Positions 45,758-55,356 of a stretch of 64,000 nucleotides of DNA are shown piece after piece; positions within the stretch are counted from its first letter, which is position 1; each line of letters begins with the position of its first letter. The position numbers and the translations under genes were made by a program. This DNA comes from Pseudomonas lini (GTDB taxonomy: Bacteria; Pseudomonadota; Gammaproteobacteria; Pseudomonadales; Pseudomonadaceae): NCBI RefSeq assembly GCF_964063345.1, contig NZ_OZ061318.1:1426001-1490000 (forward strand), given 5' to 3'. A model generated the notes under the pieces. That model saw only the letters and a program-made list of their open reading frames with translations, had not been told where the DNA came from and did not search any database.

Positions 45758-46545
45758 TACAAAACATCCGCAAAGTGAGGTCTTAATTTTTTGAATGTAC
45801 GCCAGCCCACCAGCGTCAAGACAATCAATACCCCCCAGAAAAACAGGGTCTGAGTTGGTCGTTCCCAGAACCAGATCCCGCGAATAAGCGAATCCCTGAA
45901 TCCTTCGACAATGTAAGCAAAAGGATTCAGGCGCAGATAAGACGCTGCCCGCCCCTGAATCGCATCGATATCCCAGAACACCGGGGTCAGCCAGAAACCG
46001 AACTGCGTGGCCATCGCCACTAACTGACTCAAGTCAGGGAAGAAAATCACCACCGAACTGGTAATCCAGGCGATCGCCAACAACAGCATGAACAGACAGG
46101 CAATGTAATAGCCGACTTGCAACCAGTAAAGGTTCGGCGAATAGCCGTAGATAACGAACAGCAACAACAGTATAAATACGAAGAAGATGTGCACGAGTAC
46201 CGCGGAGCTGAGTTTAACCAACGGCAACAATGAAACCTTGAAGACAATCTTCTTTACCAGAAAACTGTTTTCCTTGACCGCCGTGCAGCCGGAGTTCAAT
46301 GCTTCAACTGTGAAAAACCACGGTACAAGTCCGCATACCAGCCATAGAACAAAAGGAAAGTCTCCGTGAGGGGCCGCCTTGAAGCCGAACTGAAACACGA
46401 ACCAGAGGATCAGTGTCGTAGCGCATGGCTGAATGAAGACCCACAAAAAACCAAGGTAATTGGTCAGATATCGTGCACGAAGGTCATTTGAAATCAGGCT
46501 CAACAGAATCCTGCGATCCGACAGCATCCCCCTGAGCCAGCTCAT
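45757..46545 (-). CDS. wzm: O-antigen ABC exporter permease Wzm
   Basis: This 262-residue ABC-2-type permease has about six membrane helices. Motifs include RYLTNYLGFLWVFIQPCATT near the N-terminus, LVCGLVPWFFTVEALNSG and LRLNPFAYIVEGFRDSLIRG. It forms the channel that flips undecaprenyl-linked polysaccharide to the periplasm with Wzt. AAGGAG lies 8 bases upstream of the ATG at 46545. The gene is more A/T rich than its housekeeping neighbours, as is common for O-antigen genes. Confidence 0.92.
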   Translation of the reverse strand: MSWLRGMLSDRRILLSLISNDLRARYLTNYLGFLWVFIQPCATTLILWFVFQFGFKAAPHGDFPFVLWLVCGLVPWFFTVEALNSGCTAVKENSFLVKKIVFKVSLLPLVKLSSAVLVHIFFVFILLLLFVIYGYSPNLYWLQVGYYIACLFMLLLAIAWITSSVVIFFPDLSQLVAMATQFGFWLTPVFWDIDAIQGRAASYLRLNPFAYIVEGFRDSLIRGIWFWERPTQTLFFWGVLIVLTLVGWRTFKKLRPHFADVL

Positions 46546-46615
46546 CGAAAATCTCCTTGCTTTGCAAACACACTTTCCACTGCTTTTAACCCACCGCACA
46601 ACATCATAAATTCCA

Positions 46616-47713
46616 TTAACTATCCGTGCTCATCGACTTGAGTTTTTCGCTGACAAGGGATGTGGATACAGGCTTGGGTTCGTCACTGCCCGCCAGGACT
46701 CTGGACTTGTCCTTGGGCTTGAACTTCAACACGCGTTTTTCCACCAGGTGCCACGAGGCATAGCCCAGCATCAAGGTAATGACGATGGTGACAAACAGAT
46801 ACATCGGGTAAGAAATATTCGGGAACTTGAGCAATACGAACTGCTGTACCGGGAAAGCGTAAATGTAAACGCCGTAGGAGCAGTCACCCACACGGTTGAC
46901 CCAACTGCCCAACCAGCTTCGAGATAGACCGTAGGCCAGAACGACATAAGGCAACGCAAGCCAGAGTAAAAACTTGGAAACCGCGGCATACGGTGCCAGC
47001 AGAATGGTTGCCATGATCAGTACGCAGACACCCGACAGACTGAACCAACGCTCCAGCCGCCACTTTGCATAACAGGCACCGATCATGAAATAGATGCCTG
47101 TCAGGAAAATATTCCTGACATCGGTTCCGTAAACCACCACTAGAGGTGCATTACGCCAGCACCAGAAAACCACGGTGAGCGCGAACAGTGCGGTGACCGC
47201 CGTGTACACCCAGCGCCCGCCCTTGAACAGCAGCCCCAGCCCCATCACCACCAGATACATGAAAAACTCGACAGGCAGACTCCACAACGAACCGTTGACT
47301 GCGTTGGGAACCCTTGCATGCTCAAGAACACCGGGCAGATAGAACACCGGGCTCAAGATGATATTTCTCATATAAGACCAGAATTGCGGATGCGCAAAAT
47401 ACTCACTGACTGTCAACGTGGTGAAAATCGGCCCCAGCACAAACATGCTGATCAGGACGACCACAATCAGCGCCGGAAAAATCCGCAACGAACGCTTGAT
47501 CAGAAAGTTGGCCGCCGACGGGGTAAAATCCCAGCTTTTGACGATCAAATAACCGCTAATAATAAAGAATATTTCGATGCCCAAGCCGCCATAGGAGGCC
47601 AGACCAAGAAATCCGGCAGGGGCATTGCCATAGAACGCAAAGGAGTGTGCATAAAGAACCATCAGCGCAGCAATAAGCCGAAGCAAGTTTAAATTATTAT
47701 CCTTATGCTGCAT
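46616..47713 (-). CDS. Membrane acyltransferase, acyltransferase-3 family (OafA-like)
   Basis: This 365-residue protein has about ten hydrophobic helices. The N-terminus NNLNLLRLIAALMVLYAHSF holds the family His, and a middle motif NGSLWSLPVEFFMYLVVMGL is typical. Members O-acetylate sugars at the membrane. There is no C-terminal SGNH domain. It probably acetylates the O antigen in the periplasm or at the lipid-linked stage. It is a second, unrelated acyltransferase in this locus next to the one fused in the large protein. Confidence 0.88.
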   Translation of the reverse strand: MQHKDNNLNLLRLIAALMVLYAHSFAFYGNAPAGFLGLASYGGLGIEIFFIISGYLIVKSWDFTPSAANFLIKRSLRIFPALIVVVLISMFVLGPIFTTLTVSEYFAHPQFWSYMRNIILSPVFYLPGVLEHARVPNAVNGSLWSLPVEFFMYLVVMGLGLLFKGGRWVYTAVTALFALTVVFWCWRNAPLVVVYGTDVRNIFLTGIYFMIGACYAKWRLERWFSLSGVCVLIMATILLAPYAAVSKFLLWLALPYVVLAYGLSRSWLGSWVNRVGDCSYGVYIYAFPVQQFVLLKFPNISYPMYLFVTIVITLMLGYASWHLVEKRVLKFKPKDKSRVLAGSDEPKPVSTSLVSEKLKSMSTDS

Positions 47714-47930
47714 GTATTACGGCTCCAACTCTGATTGAACTTCATCAAATAATTTGACTGGGTTGTTATATGAAGCAATGGATGTTGAATAGCCCATGGA
47801 CATCCACCTTGTAATACAGCCCCCAGCAGCCTGACTTGCGCGAGCCCTCGCGCGGCGGTCGCGGATCATACCATTTTCCGGATCTGGCACCCACGCCCAC
47901 CCTGCCCTCGACAGGACGCCATTCACGATC

Positions 47931-48956
47931 TCAGGCGGGGGGTTGACTCTCCCGGGTGCCTCCCTTGAACCTCGCGGCCAACCAGAGCAAAGGAGCGTAG
48001 GCCATTATCAGACCGATAACGCCAGGAACAAATCCTAGTGCTACCGCAATGGCCCAGGGCAGTAACCAGAACACGTTGAGCCCGACAACCGCCATCGTCA
48101 CAGCCTTGTGACTGCGATACTGACGAGAGGCGTACTGATAGGCGTGACTGCGATGCGCCTGATAAACCTTGTCACCATTCAACAGACGCCGGCAAAGCGT
48201 CCACGTTGCGTCGACCACAAAGGTTCCGAGCAGGATCACCCAACTCCACAAAAACACGGATGACACGGCCCCGGCGGAGAGCGACAAGATCCCCAGAGCA
48301 ATACCCAAAAAGCCACTTCCGGCATCGCCCATGAAAATACGTGCGGGCGGAAAGTTCCAGCACAGGAAACCCGCCACGGCCCCGGCTAGAACCAGCGCCA
48401 CCCAAAGCAGCTCAAGCTGCCCGGTGACCAGGTAAATAAGACCACTACCCAGACAAACACACATTGCCTCGGCACTCGCCAAGCCATCAATGCCATCCAT
48501 GAAGTTGTACAGGTTGAGCATCCAGACCAAGTAAATCACAGCAAACACATTGCCCAGCCACCCAAGGTCGATGATGGCGCCGAAGAACGTGACAGGTGCC
48601 AGCCCGTCAAGCCAGTACAACGCCCAAGCCGCCGCAACGAAATGCCCGAACAGGCGCCATTTGGCAGCGATATGACCGTGATCGTCGGCAAACCCTATAA
48701 TCGAGACCAACAACCCGCTTCCAAGCAAGGCATACAGTGTATCGATGCCTATAAGGCCGAAAGCACAGAGCACAGGCAACGCAACCAGGAAGCCGAAAAC
48801 GATCGCCACCCCACCACCCCGGGGCGTGGGCACGGTGTGGGAACTGCGCTCGTTGGGAATGTCCATCAAGCTCTTGGATAATGCGTAGCGTCGCAGTCCC
48901 CCGGTCAAGGCCCAGGAGAGCACGAAAACTGTGATAAGCAACCCGCCAAAAATCAT
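47931..48956 (-). CDS. Initiating sugar-1-phosphate transferase (WbpL/WecA family)
   Basis: This 341-residue polytopic enzyme belongs to the polyprenyl-phosphate HexNAc-1-P transferases. Motifs are RSSHTVPTPRGGGVAIVFGF, a DDHGH cytoplasmic aspartate pair, NFMDGIDGLASAEA, FMGDAGSGFLGIAL and the basic AHRSHAYQY loop. It starts O-antigen assembly by moving a HexNAc-type sugar phosphate (probably QuiNAc or FucNAc given wbpM and the epimerase) to undecaprenyl phosphate. Its ATG overlaps the epimerase stop (ATGA). Confidence 0.9.
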   Translation of the reverse strand: MIFGGLLITVFVLSWALTGGLRRYALSKSLMDIPNERSSHTVPTPRGGGVAIVFGFLVALPVLCAFGLIGIDTLYALLGSGLLVSIIGFADDHGHIAAKWRLFGHFVAAAWALYWLDGLAPVTFFGAIIDLGWLGNVFAVIYLVWMLNLYNFMDGIDGLASAEAMCVCLGSGLIYLVTGQLELLWVALVLAGAVAGFLCWNFPPARIFMGDAGSGFLGIALGILSLSAGAVSSVFLWSWVILLGTFVVDATWTLCRRLLNGDKVYQAHRSHAYQYASRQYRSHKAVTMAVVGLNVFWLLPWAIAVALGFVPGVIGLIMAYAPLLWLAARFKGGTRESQPPA

Positions 48957-49912
48957 TTCGTATGCGTATCCATAAAATGGTCTGCGGTGCGCCGCATGGC
49001 AGTGTCCACATCGATCGATGGAACCCAGCCGAGCAACTCGCGGTTTTTGCTGATATCAACCTGCAACGACTCACACACCCGCTGGGCCATGGCGCGTTTG
49101 CCGATGACAGCAGCGCCCAACGTCAGCAACACGGACGGCACAGGCAGCAACCAGGCTTTTTTTCCTAGCGCCGAGGCCAGACGACACAGCAACCGGGGAG
49201 TCGACAGGTCGTCACCGTCGCTGACCAGAAAAATTTGCCAGGCCGCTCCCGGATGATCGAGACAAGTTTCGATCAGGTCGACCAGATTGCCGATCGAGAC
49301 CATGCTGCGCTGGTTCCGAATTCCGCCCAGGGGCAAGATCAGACCTCTGTCGAGCCACTCGAGCAGGCTTAGAAAGTTGGCCTTGACCCCCGGGCCGTAC
49401 ACCAGCGGCGGACGAATGATCACGATCTCCATTCCAGTCTCGCGCCCCAGCGACATTAACGCCTGTTCCGCCTCGTGCTTGGATACCCCGTAAGGATCCA
49501 GTGGAGCAGCTACGGCGGCGGCGGTAAACGGCCGTCCCGGGGCAGTGCGCTCACCGTTGACCTTGATCGAACTGATATAAACAAAGCGCTTGACCCCTGC
49601 CCGAGCGGCCAATCGAGCCAACTGCAACGTACCGTCCACATTGACCCTGCGAAACTCGGCCAGTGCATCCTGCGCCGTTTCGTGCATGACATGCACCCGC
49701 GCCGCCGCATGCACAATCACTTGCACACCTGTCATTTGCGCAGCAGTGGCCGCTCCCAGCTGAAAATGCACCACTGGGCACAGCCCCTGCAGACGTGTCG
49801 AACCTCGTACTGCCGCTACGGGCATGAATCGCCGTCCAAGCAGCAACCGAAACACGACAGCCTCGCCAACGAATCCACTCGCCCCAGTCACCAATACCTT
49901 CGGCGCGGTCAT
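48953..49912 (-). CDS. NAD-dependent epimerase/reductase (WbpV/WbpK type)
   Basis: This 319-residue SDR of the extended type has VTGASGFVGEAVVFRLLLGR, HAAARVHVMHE, YISSIKVNGE with the active-site Ser, YGVSK as catalytic YxxxK, and PPLVYGPGVKANF. In pseudomonads this group reduces UDP-4-keto-6-deoxy-HexNAc, the product of WbpM, to UDP-QuiNAc or UDP-FucNAc. The true start is the ATG at 49912, which overlaps the GT2 stop (ATGA). Which epimer results cannot be read. Confidence 0.85.
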   Translation of the reverse strand: MTAPKVLVTGASGFVGEAVVFRLLLGRRFMPVAAVRGSTRLQGLCPVVHFQLGAATAAQMTGVQVIVHAAARVHVMHETAQDALAEFRRVNVDGTLQLARLAARAGVKRFVYISSIKVNGERTAPGRPFTAAAVAAPLDPYGVSKHEAEQALMSLGRETGMEIVIIRPPLVYGPGVKANFLSLLEWLDRGLILPLGGIRNQRSMVSIGNLVDLIETCLDHPGAAWQIFLVSDGDDLSTPRLLCRLASALGKKAWLLPVPSVLLTLGAAVIGKRAMAQRVCESLQVDISKNRELLGWVPSIDVDTAMRRTADHFMDTHTK

Positions 49913-50832
49913 TGAGCGGACTTCCCTATTAGCGCGGTCGCCCAACAAATCAGAAAAAACAAAACACGATCCCTGATCCGCCGCCGGCAACGCCAGGCGG
50001 AGAACGATAGCCGAATCAATTGCCACCGTCGCAGTTGAAGCCAAGAGCCGACAAAGGGGTCGGCATCCTGCCCGACCAATCGCGCGATCAAGCCGACCTG
50101 ATTGAACCACCAGCCGTCATGAATGGTTGTATAACGCGCAATCATCGAGCCCAGGCCAGTATTCGCCCCCACCTGATTACGGTCATGCTGGCGATAATCC
50201 ATGGATGGCACCGGATCGATGTACCAACGATATCCATGGCTGCGAGCAAAGGCGTAGCAGTACCAATCGTGCAGACTGACGCTTTGCAGCGCATCCCAGT
50301 GAACCAGCATCGACTGCTTCATGGCCTCCACCATGGGAGCTCTCAGAACATAGGTGCAGCCAGGACCGGCCGCCTCAAACAGAAAATCCCAGCTGGTTTG
50401 CGGTTGCGCCTTGTTCAGCAGCCGAGTTCTACCATCCTCCCAGAACGCGGTAACGTTGCTGGAATAAGCATCAACCTTGCGTGATTGCAGAGACTCTATA
50501 GCCCGCTTTAGCTTATCGCCATGCCAGAGATCATCCTGGTCGGCAAACGCAACGAAATCGTAGGACTCGATATCAACATCACGGATCAGTCTGAAAAAAT
50601 TGCGCGAGGCACCACCGAAGCGGCCGCCCGGTGGCAGGACAATGATGTTTGGATGCGTGGCGGCAAAGGCTGCACACCAGGCTTCGGTACCGTCAGTGGA
50701 GGGGTCGATGCTGATGTGAACGGTGACGTCCACGGCAGACTGACCAAGGATCGAGGTCAATTGCTCCTCGATCCATTGCATACCGTTGTAGGCAGCCAGT
50801 AAAACTGCAACCTTGGGGGATTTTACTGGCAT
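49909..50832 (-). CDS. Glycosyltransferase family 2 (rhamnosyltransferase-like)
   Basis: The protein has 307 residues with a GT-A fold: VAVLLAAYNGMQWIEEQLTS, VHISIDPSTDGTE and FADQDDLWHGDKL with the metal-binding DQDD. The layout is that of O-antigen rhamnosyltransferases (RfbF/WbbL-like), which fits the nearby rml genes. It probably adds one sugar to the lipid-linked primer before polymerisation. It begins 53 bases after rmlA and overlaps the epimerase gene. Confidence 0.85.
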   Translation of the reverse strand: MPVKSPKVAVLLAAYNGMQWIEEQLTSILGQSAVDVTVHISIDPSTDGTEAWCAAFAATHPNIIVLPPGGRFGGASRNFFRLIRDVDIESYDFVAFADQDDLWHGDKLKRAIESLQSRKVDAYSSNVTAFWEDGRTRLLNKAQPQTSWDFLFEAAGPGCTYVLRAPMVEAMKQSMLVHWDALQSVSLHDWYCYAFARSHGYRWYIDPVPSMDYRQHDRNQVGANTGLGSMIARYTTIHDGWWFNQVGLIARLVGQDADPFVGSWLQLRRWQLIRLSFSAWRCRRRIRDRVLFFLICWATALIGKSAQ

Positions 50833-50885
50833 GCCATTCCTGCTTGCATGGTTGGAACACTGGAGAGAAAGATAAAGCTCTCGCC

Positions 50886-51776
50886 TTAGCGGGAAGGGGA
50901 ATCCAACAGCTTCTGCAAGTACTGGCCATAACCAGTCTTCTTCAGGGCATCAGCCTGGGTACTCAACTGCTCGGCAGTAATCCAGCCATTGTGATACGCA
51001 ATCTCTTCAAGGCACGCCACTTTCAAGCCTTGACGCTGTTCAATGGTGTGCACGAAGTGACTGGCTTCCAGTAGCGAATCATGGGTACCGGTATCCAGCC
51101 AGGCGAAGCCACGGCCGAGCATTTCGACGTTGAGGGTCTTCTGCTCGAGGTACGCACGGTTAATGTCAGTGATTTCCAGCTCGCCACGTGCGGATGGCTT
51201 GATGTTTTTGGCGATTTCTACGACCTGGTTGTCGTAGAAGTACAGACCAGTCACCGCGTAGCTGGATTTCGGCTTCAGCGGCTTCTCTTCGATGCTCAAC
51301 GCGCGGCCGGCAGCGTCGAATTCGACTACACCAAAACGCTCGGGGTCGGATACGTGATAACCAAATACAGTCGCGCCGTGCTCTTGAGTGGTGGCGGAAC
51401 GCAGATTGTCCGAGAAGTGCTGACCGTAGAAGATGTTGTCGCCCAGGATCAGACAGCAAGGATCCTTGCCGATGAATTCTTCGCCAATGATGAAGGCTTG
51501 TGCCAGGCCGTCCGGGCTAGGTTGCTCGGCATAAGTCAGCTTGATGCCGTACAGGCTGCCGTCACCCAGTAACTTTTGAAAACTTGGCAAGTCTTCAGGG
51601 GTAGAGATAACCAGGATTTCGCGCATGCCGGCGAGCATCAGCACGGACAGCGGATAGAAGATCATCGGCTTGTCGTAGATCGGCAGCATCTGCTTGGACA
51701 CGCCGAGGGTCAACGGATGCAGACGAGTGCCCGAGCCGCCAGCGAGGATGATGCCTTTACGATTTGTCGTGGTCAT
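50886..51776 (-). CDS. rmlA: Glucose-1-phosphate thymidylyltransferase RmlA
   Basis: This 296-residue enzyme starts [18 protein letters not shown] (nucleotide-binding GGSGTRL) and contains [23 protein letters not shown] and [13 protein letters not shown]. It makes dTDP-glucose, the first step to dTDP-L-rhamnose, and is usually feedback-inhibited by the end product. Its ATG overlaps the rmlD stop (ATGA). Confidence 0.95.
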   Translation of the reverse strand: MTTTNRKGIILAGGSGTRLHPLTLGVSKQMLPIYDKPMIFYPLSVLMLAGMREILVISTPEDLPSFQKLLGDGSLYGIKLTYAEQPSPDGLAQAFIIGEEFIGKDPCCLILGDNIFYGQHFSDNLRSATTQEHGATVFGYHVSDPERFGVVEFDAAGRALSIEEKPLKPKSSYAVTGLYFYDNQVVEIAKNIKPSARGELEITDINRAYLEQKTLNVEMLGRGFAWLDTGTHDSLLEASHFVHTIEQRQGLKVACLEEIAYHNGWITAEQLSTQADALKKTGYGQYLQKLLDSPSR

Positions 51777-52666
51777 TTGTTCAGAACTTCCGTCAGCATT
51801 CGGGTGACACCACTTTGCCAATCCGGCAAGTGTAGAGAAAAGTTGTCGCGCAACTTCTGAGTGTTCAACCGTGAGTTCAGAGGACGACGCGCCGGTGTTG
51901 GGTAGGCGGTTGTGTCTATCGGATTGATCGACGTGACCGCGAGTTCTTCACCGTTGGCCTTGGCAAAACCGATCACATGGCTGGCATAGCCGTGCCAGGA
52001 CACTTCGCCGGCGGCCGCCAGGTGATACAGGCCTGCCAGTTCAGGACTTTGCATGACTTGCTGAATGGCCAATGCCGTCACATCAGCGATCAGATCTGCA
52101 CCCGTTGGGGCGCCGATCTGGTCGGCGATGACACTCAAGGTTTCGCGGTCCTTGGCCAGACGCAGCATGGTCTTGGCAAAGTTGTTGCCGCGCGCGCCAT
52201 AGACCCAACTGGTGCGGAAGATCAGGTGCTTGCAGCCTGAGGCAGTAATCGCTTGCTCGCCGGCCAGTTTGCTCGCGCCGTAATGATTCACCGGGGCGAC
52301 GGCATCTGTCTCTTGCCATGGCTTCAGGCCTTCACCGCTGAACACGTAATCGGTCGAGTAGTGAATCAGCCAAGCGCCCAGGGACGCAGCTTCTTCAGCC
52401 ATGACCTGACTCGCCTGACCGTTCACACGGTCGGCCAGCTCGGTCTCGGACTCTGCCTTATCGACGGCGGTGTAGGCCGCGGCGTTAACGATGACGTCGG
52501 GCTTGACCTGACGGATCGTCGCGCGCAGTGCATCGAGGTCAGACAGGTCGCCGCTCAAACCATCGACCGGGTGACGGTCCAGGGCGATCAATTCACCCAG
52601 CGGCGCAAGGGAGCGTTGCAGCTCCCAGCCTACCTGGCCATTTTTTCCCAACAGGAGAATTTTCAT
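51773..52666 (-). CDS. rmlD: dTDP-4-dehydrorhamnose reductase RmlD
   Basis: This 297-residue enzyme has [19 protein letters not shown] (NAD(P)H binding), [15 protein letters not shown], the catalytic Thr/Tyr/Lys set in [12 protein letters not shown] and [11 protein letters not shown], and [14 protein letters not shown]. It reduces dTDP-4-keto-L-rhamnose to dTDP-L-rhamnose. Its substrate requires RmlC, not found in this window. It overlaps rmlB by 4 bases (ATGA). Confidence 0.95.
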   Translation of the reverse strand: MKILLLGKNGQVGWELQRSLAPLGELIALDRHPVDGLSGDLSDLDALRATIRQVKPDVIVNAAAYTAVDKAESETELADRVNGQASQVMAEEAASLGAWLIHYSTDYVFSGEGLKPWQETDAVAPVNHYGASKLAGEQAITASGCKHLIFRTSWVYGARGNNFAKTMLRLAKDRETLSVIADQIGAPTGADLIADVTALAIQQVMQSPELAGLYHLAAAGEVSWHGYASHVIGFAKANGEELAVTSINPIDTTAYPTPARRPLNSRLNTQKLRDNFSLHLPDWQSGVTRMLTEVLNK

Positions 52667-53739
52667 GCGTTATCCGAACGATCCGTGTAGTTCTGGTCAA
52701 TCCATTGCTGATAGCTGCCGCTCTTCACGTGAGCAACCCATTCAGTGTTGTTGAGGTACCACTCGACGGTTTTGCGGATGCCGGTTTCAAAAGTTTCTTC
52801 CGGGGTCCAACCCAGCTCGCGCTGAATTTTGCTGGCATCGATTGCGTAGCGCTGGTCGTGGCCCGGGCGATCCTGAACGTAGGTGATCAAGCTGGCATGT
52901 GGGCGATGAGCGGAATCTGGTCGCAGTTCATCGAGCAATGCGCACAGGGTATGCACCACTTCGATGTTTTGCTTCTCGTTATGGCCGCCGATGTTGTAGG
53001 TCTCGCCGATCACGCCTTCGGTCACGACTTTGTACAGTGCGCGGGCGTGGTCTTCGACGTAGAGCCAGTCACGGACCTGATTGCCTTTGCCGTAAACAGG
53101 CAGCGGCTTGCCTTCCAGTGCGTTGAGGATGATCAGCGGGATCAACTTCTCAGGGAAATGGCACGGACCGTAGTTGTTCGAGCAGTTGGTGACCAGGGTC
53201 GGCAGGCCGTAAGTACGAGCCCAGGCGCGAACCAGGTGATCGGAACTGGCCTTGCTGGCCGAGTACGGCGAGCTTGGCTGATACGGCGTGGTTTCGGTAA
53301 AGAGGTCTTCCGGACCTTCGAGGTCTCCGTAGACTTCGTCGGTGGAAATATGGTGGAAGCGGAAGTTGGCTTTACGCGCATCATCCAGTGCCGCCCAATA
53401 ATGGCGTGCAGCTTCCAGCAAGGTGTACGTGCCGATGATGTTGGTCTGGATGAATTCAGACGGACCGGAGATCGAGCGATCAACGTGGGACTCTGCGGCC
53501 AGGTGCATGATGGCATCCGGTTGGTGTTCACGCAGGATACGGTCCACTTGGTCACGATCACAGATGTCGACGCGTTCGAACACATAACGTGAGTTCTGGC
53601 TGACTTCGGCCAACGATTCAAGATTACCGGCATAAGTCAGTTTATCGACGTTAACGACAGAGTCGTTAGTGTTGGAGATGATATGACGAATGACTGCCGA
53701 GCCGATAAAACCGGCGCCGCCGGTAACTAGAATTTTCAC
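52663..53739 (-). CDS. rmlB: dTDP-glucose 4,6-dehydratase RmlB
   Basis: This 358-residue enzyme has [53 protein letters not shown] and [18 protein letters not shown], all hallmarks of RmlB. It converts dTDP-glucose to dTDP-4-keto-6-deoxyglucose. It starts with GTG, with AAGGG about 10 bases upstream. It is the first gene of the O-antigen run; the 226-base gap upstream holds its promoter, but no JUMPstart/ops element was found. Confidence 0.95.
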   Translation of the reverse strand: MKILVTGGAGFIGSAVIRHIISNTNDSVVNVDKLTYAGNLESLAEVSQNSRYVFERVDICDRDQVDRILREHQPDAIMHLAAESHVDRSISGPSEFIQTNIIGTYTLLEAARHYWAALDDARKANFRFHHISTDEVYGDLEGPEDLFTETTPYQPSSPYSASKASSDHLVRAWARTYGLPTLVTNCSNNYGPCHFPEKLIPLIILNALEGKPLPVYGKGNQVRDWLYVEDHARALYKVVTEGVIGETYNIGGHNEKQNIEVVHTLCALLDELRPDSAHRPHASLITYVQDRPGHDQRYAIDASKIQRELGWTPEETFETGIRKTVEWYLNNTEWVAHVKSGSYQQWIDQNYTDRSDNA

Positions 53740-53965
53740 GCGAAACCATACCCTTTAGTTGCTGACAGGGCCGCCAACCGCGCACTGCCTAATCCATGAA
53801 TGCCAAAGCCATCAAGTTCGCCGAGGCTTCTGACAGCGTCAGTCTGAACCGATTCGGGAATGCCCTATCGATCAAGCGCAGCATTTTACAGCTTAATGAA
53901 GGTTTTACTAATGGATATGGACAAGCTGCGACACAAACTCGATACATACAACGGGCTTGTCGCAG

Positions 53966-54205
53966 TCAGACAAGGCGCTTGCGTGAAGATCTGGACGTAC
54001 GTCCCAGAAACCAGCCAAGAATCGGCCCGATCACCATGCCAACCAACAGCGCAATCACCATGATCAGCGATACTGGCAACTGTGGACCCGACCAGCCCAG
54101 GAATAGCAGTGCAACACCTTGCTGGTTCTCAAGAACGAACGCCAGGATCGCCAGAACGAGCAATAGGACAAATACAGCGAGAAGTACGCGCTTGAGGTTA
54201 TGCAT
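53966..54205 (-). CDS. lapA: LapA-domain inner membrane protein
   Basis: This 79-residue protein has two hydrophobic helices (LLAVFVLLLVLAILAFVL and SLIMVIALLVGMVIGPILGW) joined by ENQQGVALLFLGW and ending in a basic tail. It matches the LapA domain (lipopolysaccharide assembly protein A); in E. coli LapA accompanies LapB in LpxC turnover. No lapB is adjacent. It starts 27 bases after ihfB and is likely co-transcribed. P. aeruginosa has the same neighbour order. Confidence 0.85.
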   Translation of the reverse strand: MHNLKRVLLAVFVLLLVLAILAFVLENQQGVALLFLGWSGPQLPVSLIMVIALLVGMVIGPILGWFLGRTSRSSRKRLV

Positions 54206-54232
54206 CAGCGGTTCCTTGAAGTGCAGCAGCTG

Positions 54233-54529
54233 TCAAAGCCCTTCCTCCTCATCCTCGTTCACGCGATCGCGCAGTTCTTTGCCTGGCTTGAAATGCGGAA
54301 CGAACTTGCCGTCGAGGCTGACGGACTGACCGGTTTTCGGATTACGGCCTACGCGCGGTGCGCGATAGTGCAGGGAGAAGCTGCCAAACCCACGGATCTC
54401 GATTCGATCACCGGTGGCCAGACATTGGGACATTTGCTCAAGCATGGTCTTGATGGCCAGCTCCACATCCTTGGATGAGAGCAGCCCTTGATGGGTGACA
54501 ATTCGTTCGATCAACTCCGACTTCGTCAT
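54233..54529 (-). CDS. ihfB: Integration host factor β subunit
   Basis: This 98-residue protein starts [20 protein letters not shown] and contains [20 protein letters not shown] and [10 protein letters not shown]. The RNP loop inserts Pro into the minor groove and bends DNA by about 160 degrees. It pairs with IhfA encoded elsewhere. It is placed between rpsA and the O-antigen locus, as is usual in Pseudomonas (himD). Confidence 0.96.
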   Translation of the reverse strand: MTKSELIERIVTHQGLLSSKDVELAIKTMLEQMSQCLATGDRIEIRGFGSFSLHYRAPRVGRNPKTGQSVSLDGKFVPHFKPGKELRDRVNEDEEEGL

Positions 54530-54679
54530 ATTTTTCCCTTCTTTTTCAAGCAGCTAGGAAAAGCGCTTCAAAGGTTTTAGCATGCCCGGAGAAATTTGAA
54601 CAGCCCGAGTTTTGACATATCTCCCCCTGCAATAAGGCGCCCGATTTCAGAACATCGGAACATTGCTCAAACCCGGCAT

Positions 54680-54958
54680 TCATCTACAGATAACCAGCAT
54701 GGTGCGCGTCAGATAACCCGCGGGATTGAAGCCAAAAGGGAATTCATCTTCCTCTTTCGCATCATCGGACCTTACGACGACTTTATAGCCTGCGCCCTTG
54801 CATTCCTTGGCAGCTCTCTTGTGACACCTCTCCCATCCGGAGCCCAAACCTGAACAATCGATCTCTATACCACTGACTCCGCGTACCGCATGAGTCTTGG
54901 CATTAGTGGTACAGCCCGCCAATGTCAGTACTGCTATCACGACAATGAGCTTGTTCAT
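54680..54958 (-). CDS. Small predicted lipoprotein, unknown
   Basis: The protein has 92 residues. The N-terminus NKLIVVIAVLTLAGCTT has a lipobox (LAGC). The mature part has four more cysteines (IDCSGLG, ERCHKRA, KECKGAG and VICR), probably forming two disulfides in the periplasm, and a hydrophilic acidic patch DDAKEEDEF. I do not recognise the family. It sits between ihfB and rpsA, where many pseudomonads have no gene, and its sequence is more A/T rich, which suggests an accessory gene. Confidence 0.7.
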   Translation of the reverse strand: MNKLIVVIAVLTLAGCTTNAKTHAVRGVSGIEIDCSGLGSGWERCHKRAAKECKGAGYKVVVRSDDAKEEDEFPFGFNPAGYLTRTMLVICR

Positions 54959-55173
54959 TTATTTCCTTATGCAGGGCGCATTGCCCAGCGGTCGTTCACT
55001 TCAGACTAAGCCTAGCCTTGAATAGACGATTGACCTGTATGAAGTTACAGACAGCTTATGTAGATCATTGGTTTCACGAAAGAAATATGGCGGCTGAGCA
55101 GACCGCTTTTCGTAGGAGCCAGCGGTGCGGTGATCCGACTTGCCGCATGCCAGTCAGTTAAGCGTGATATTGA

Positions 55174-55270
55174 ACCTGTGGCGAGGGAGCTTGCTCCCGC
55201 TGGACTGCGAAGCAGTCCCATTTTGGGGCCGCTTCGCGGCCCAGCGGAAGCAAGCTCCCTCGCCACAGGT
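55174..55270. repeat. REPIN (GTGGCGAGGGAGC type)
   Basis: CCTGTGGCGAGGGAGCTTGC and its complement, ending CTCCCTCGCCACAGG, flank a spacer with further palindromes (GGACTGCGAAGCAGTCC; GGGCCGCTTCGCGGCCC). The right half has one change (CAGCGGAAGC) that breaks the core palindrome. Confidence 0.88.
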
Positions 55271-55310
55271 TACTCATCGCTTGTTTTGTGATTCACCAAA
55301 TCGCAGACAC

Positions 55311-55340
55311 AAAAAAGGGCGACCGAAGTCGCCCTTTTTC
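55311..55340 (-). terminator. Rho-independent terminator of rpsA
   Basis: AAAAAAGGGCGACCGAAGTC pairs with GTCGCCCTTTTTC; on the minus strand the stem ends in TTTTTT. It lies 16 bases after the rpsA stop. Confidence 0.92.
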
Positions 55341-55356
55341 TATGGTCTGACAGAAC

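Larger units (their letters stand above)
54959..55356. other. Intergenic region between rpsA and the small lipoprotein gene
   Basis: These 398 bases hold the lipoprotein's upstream region, one REPIN (55174-55270) and the rpsA terminator (55311-55340). Nothing else is evident. Confidence 0.6.

Noticed and set aside
47717..47926. 69-codon frame between the acyltransferase and the initiating transferase
   Set aside because: There is no ribosome site and no family resemblance, and the composition is like intergenic DNA.
53740..53965. JUMPstart/ops element upstream of the O-antigen locus
   Set aside because: No GGCGGTAGC-type sequence is present on the minus strand upstream of rmlB.
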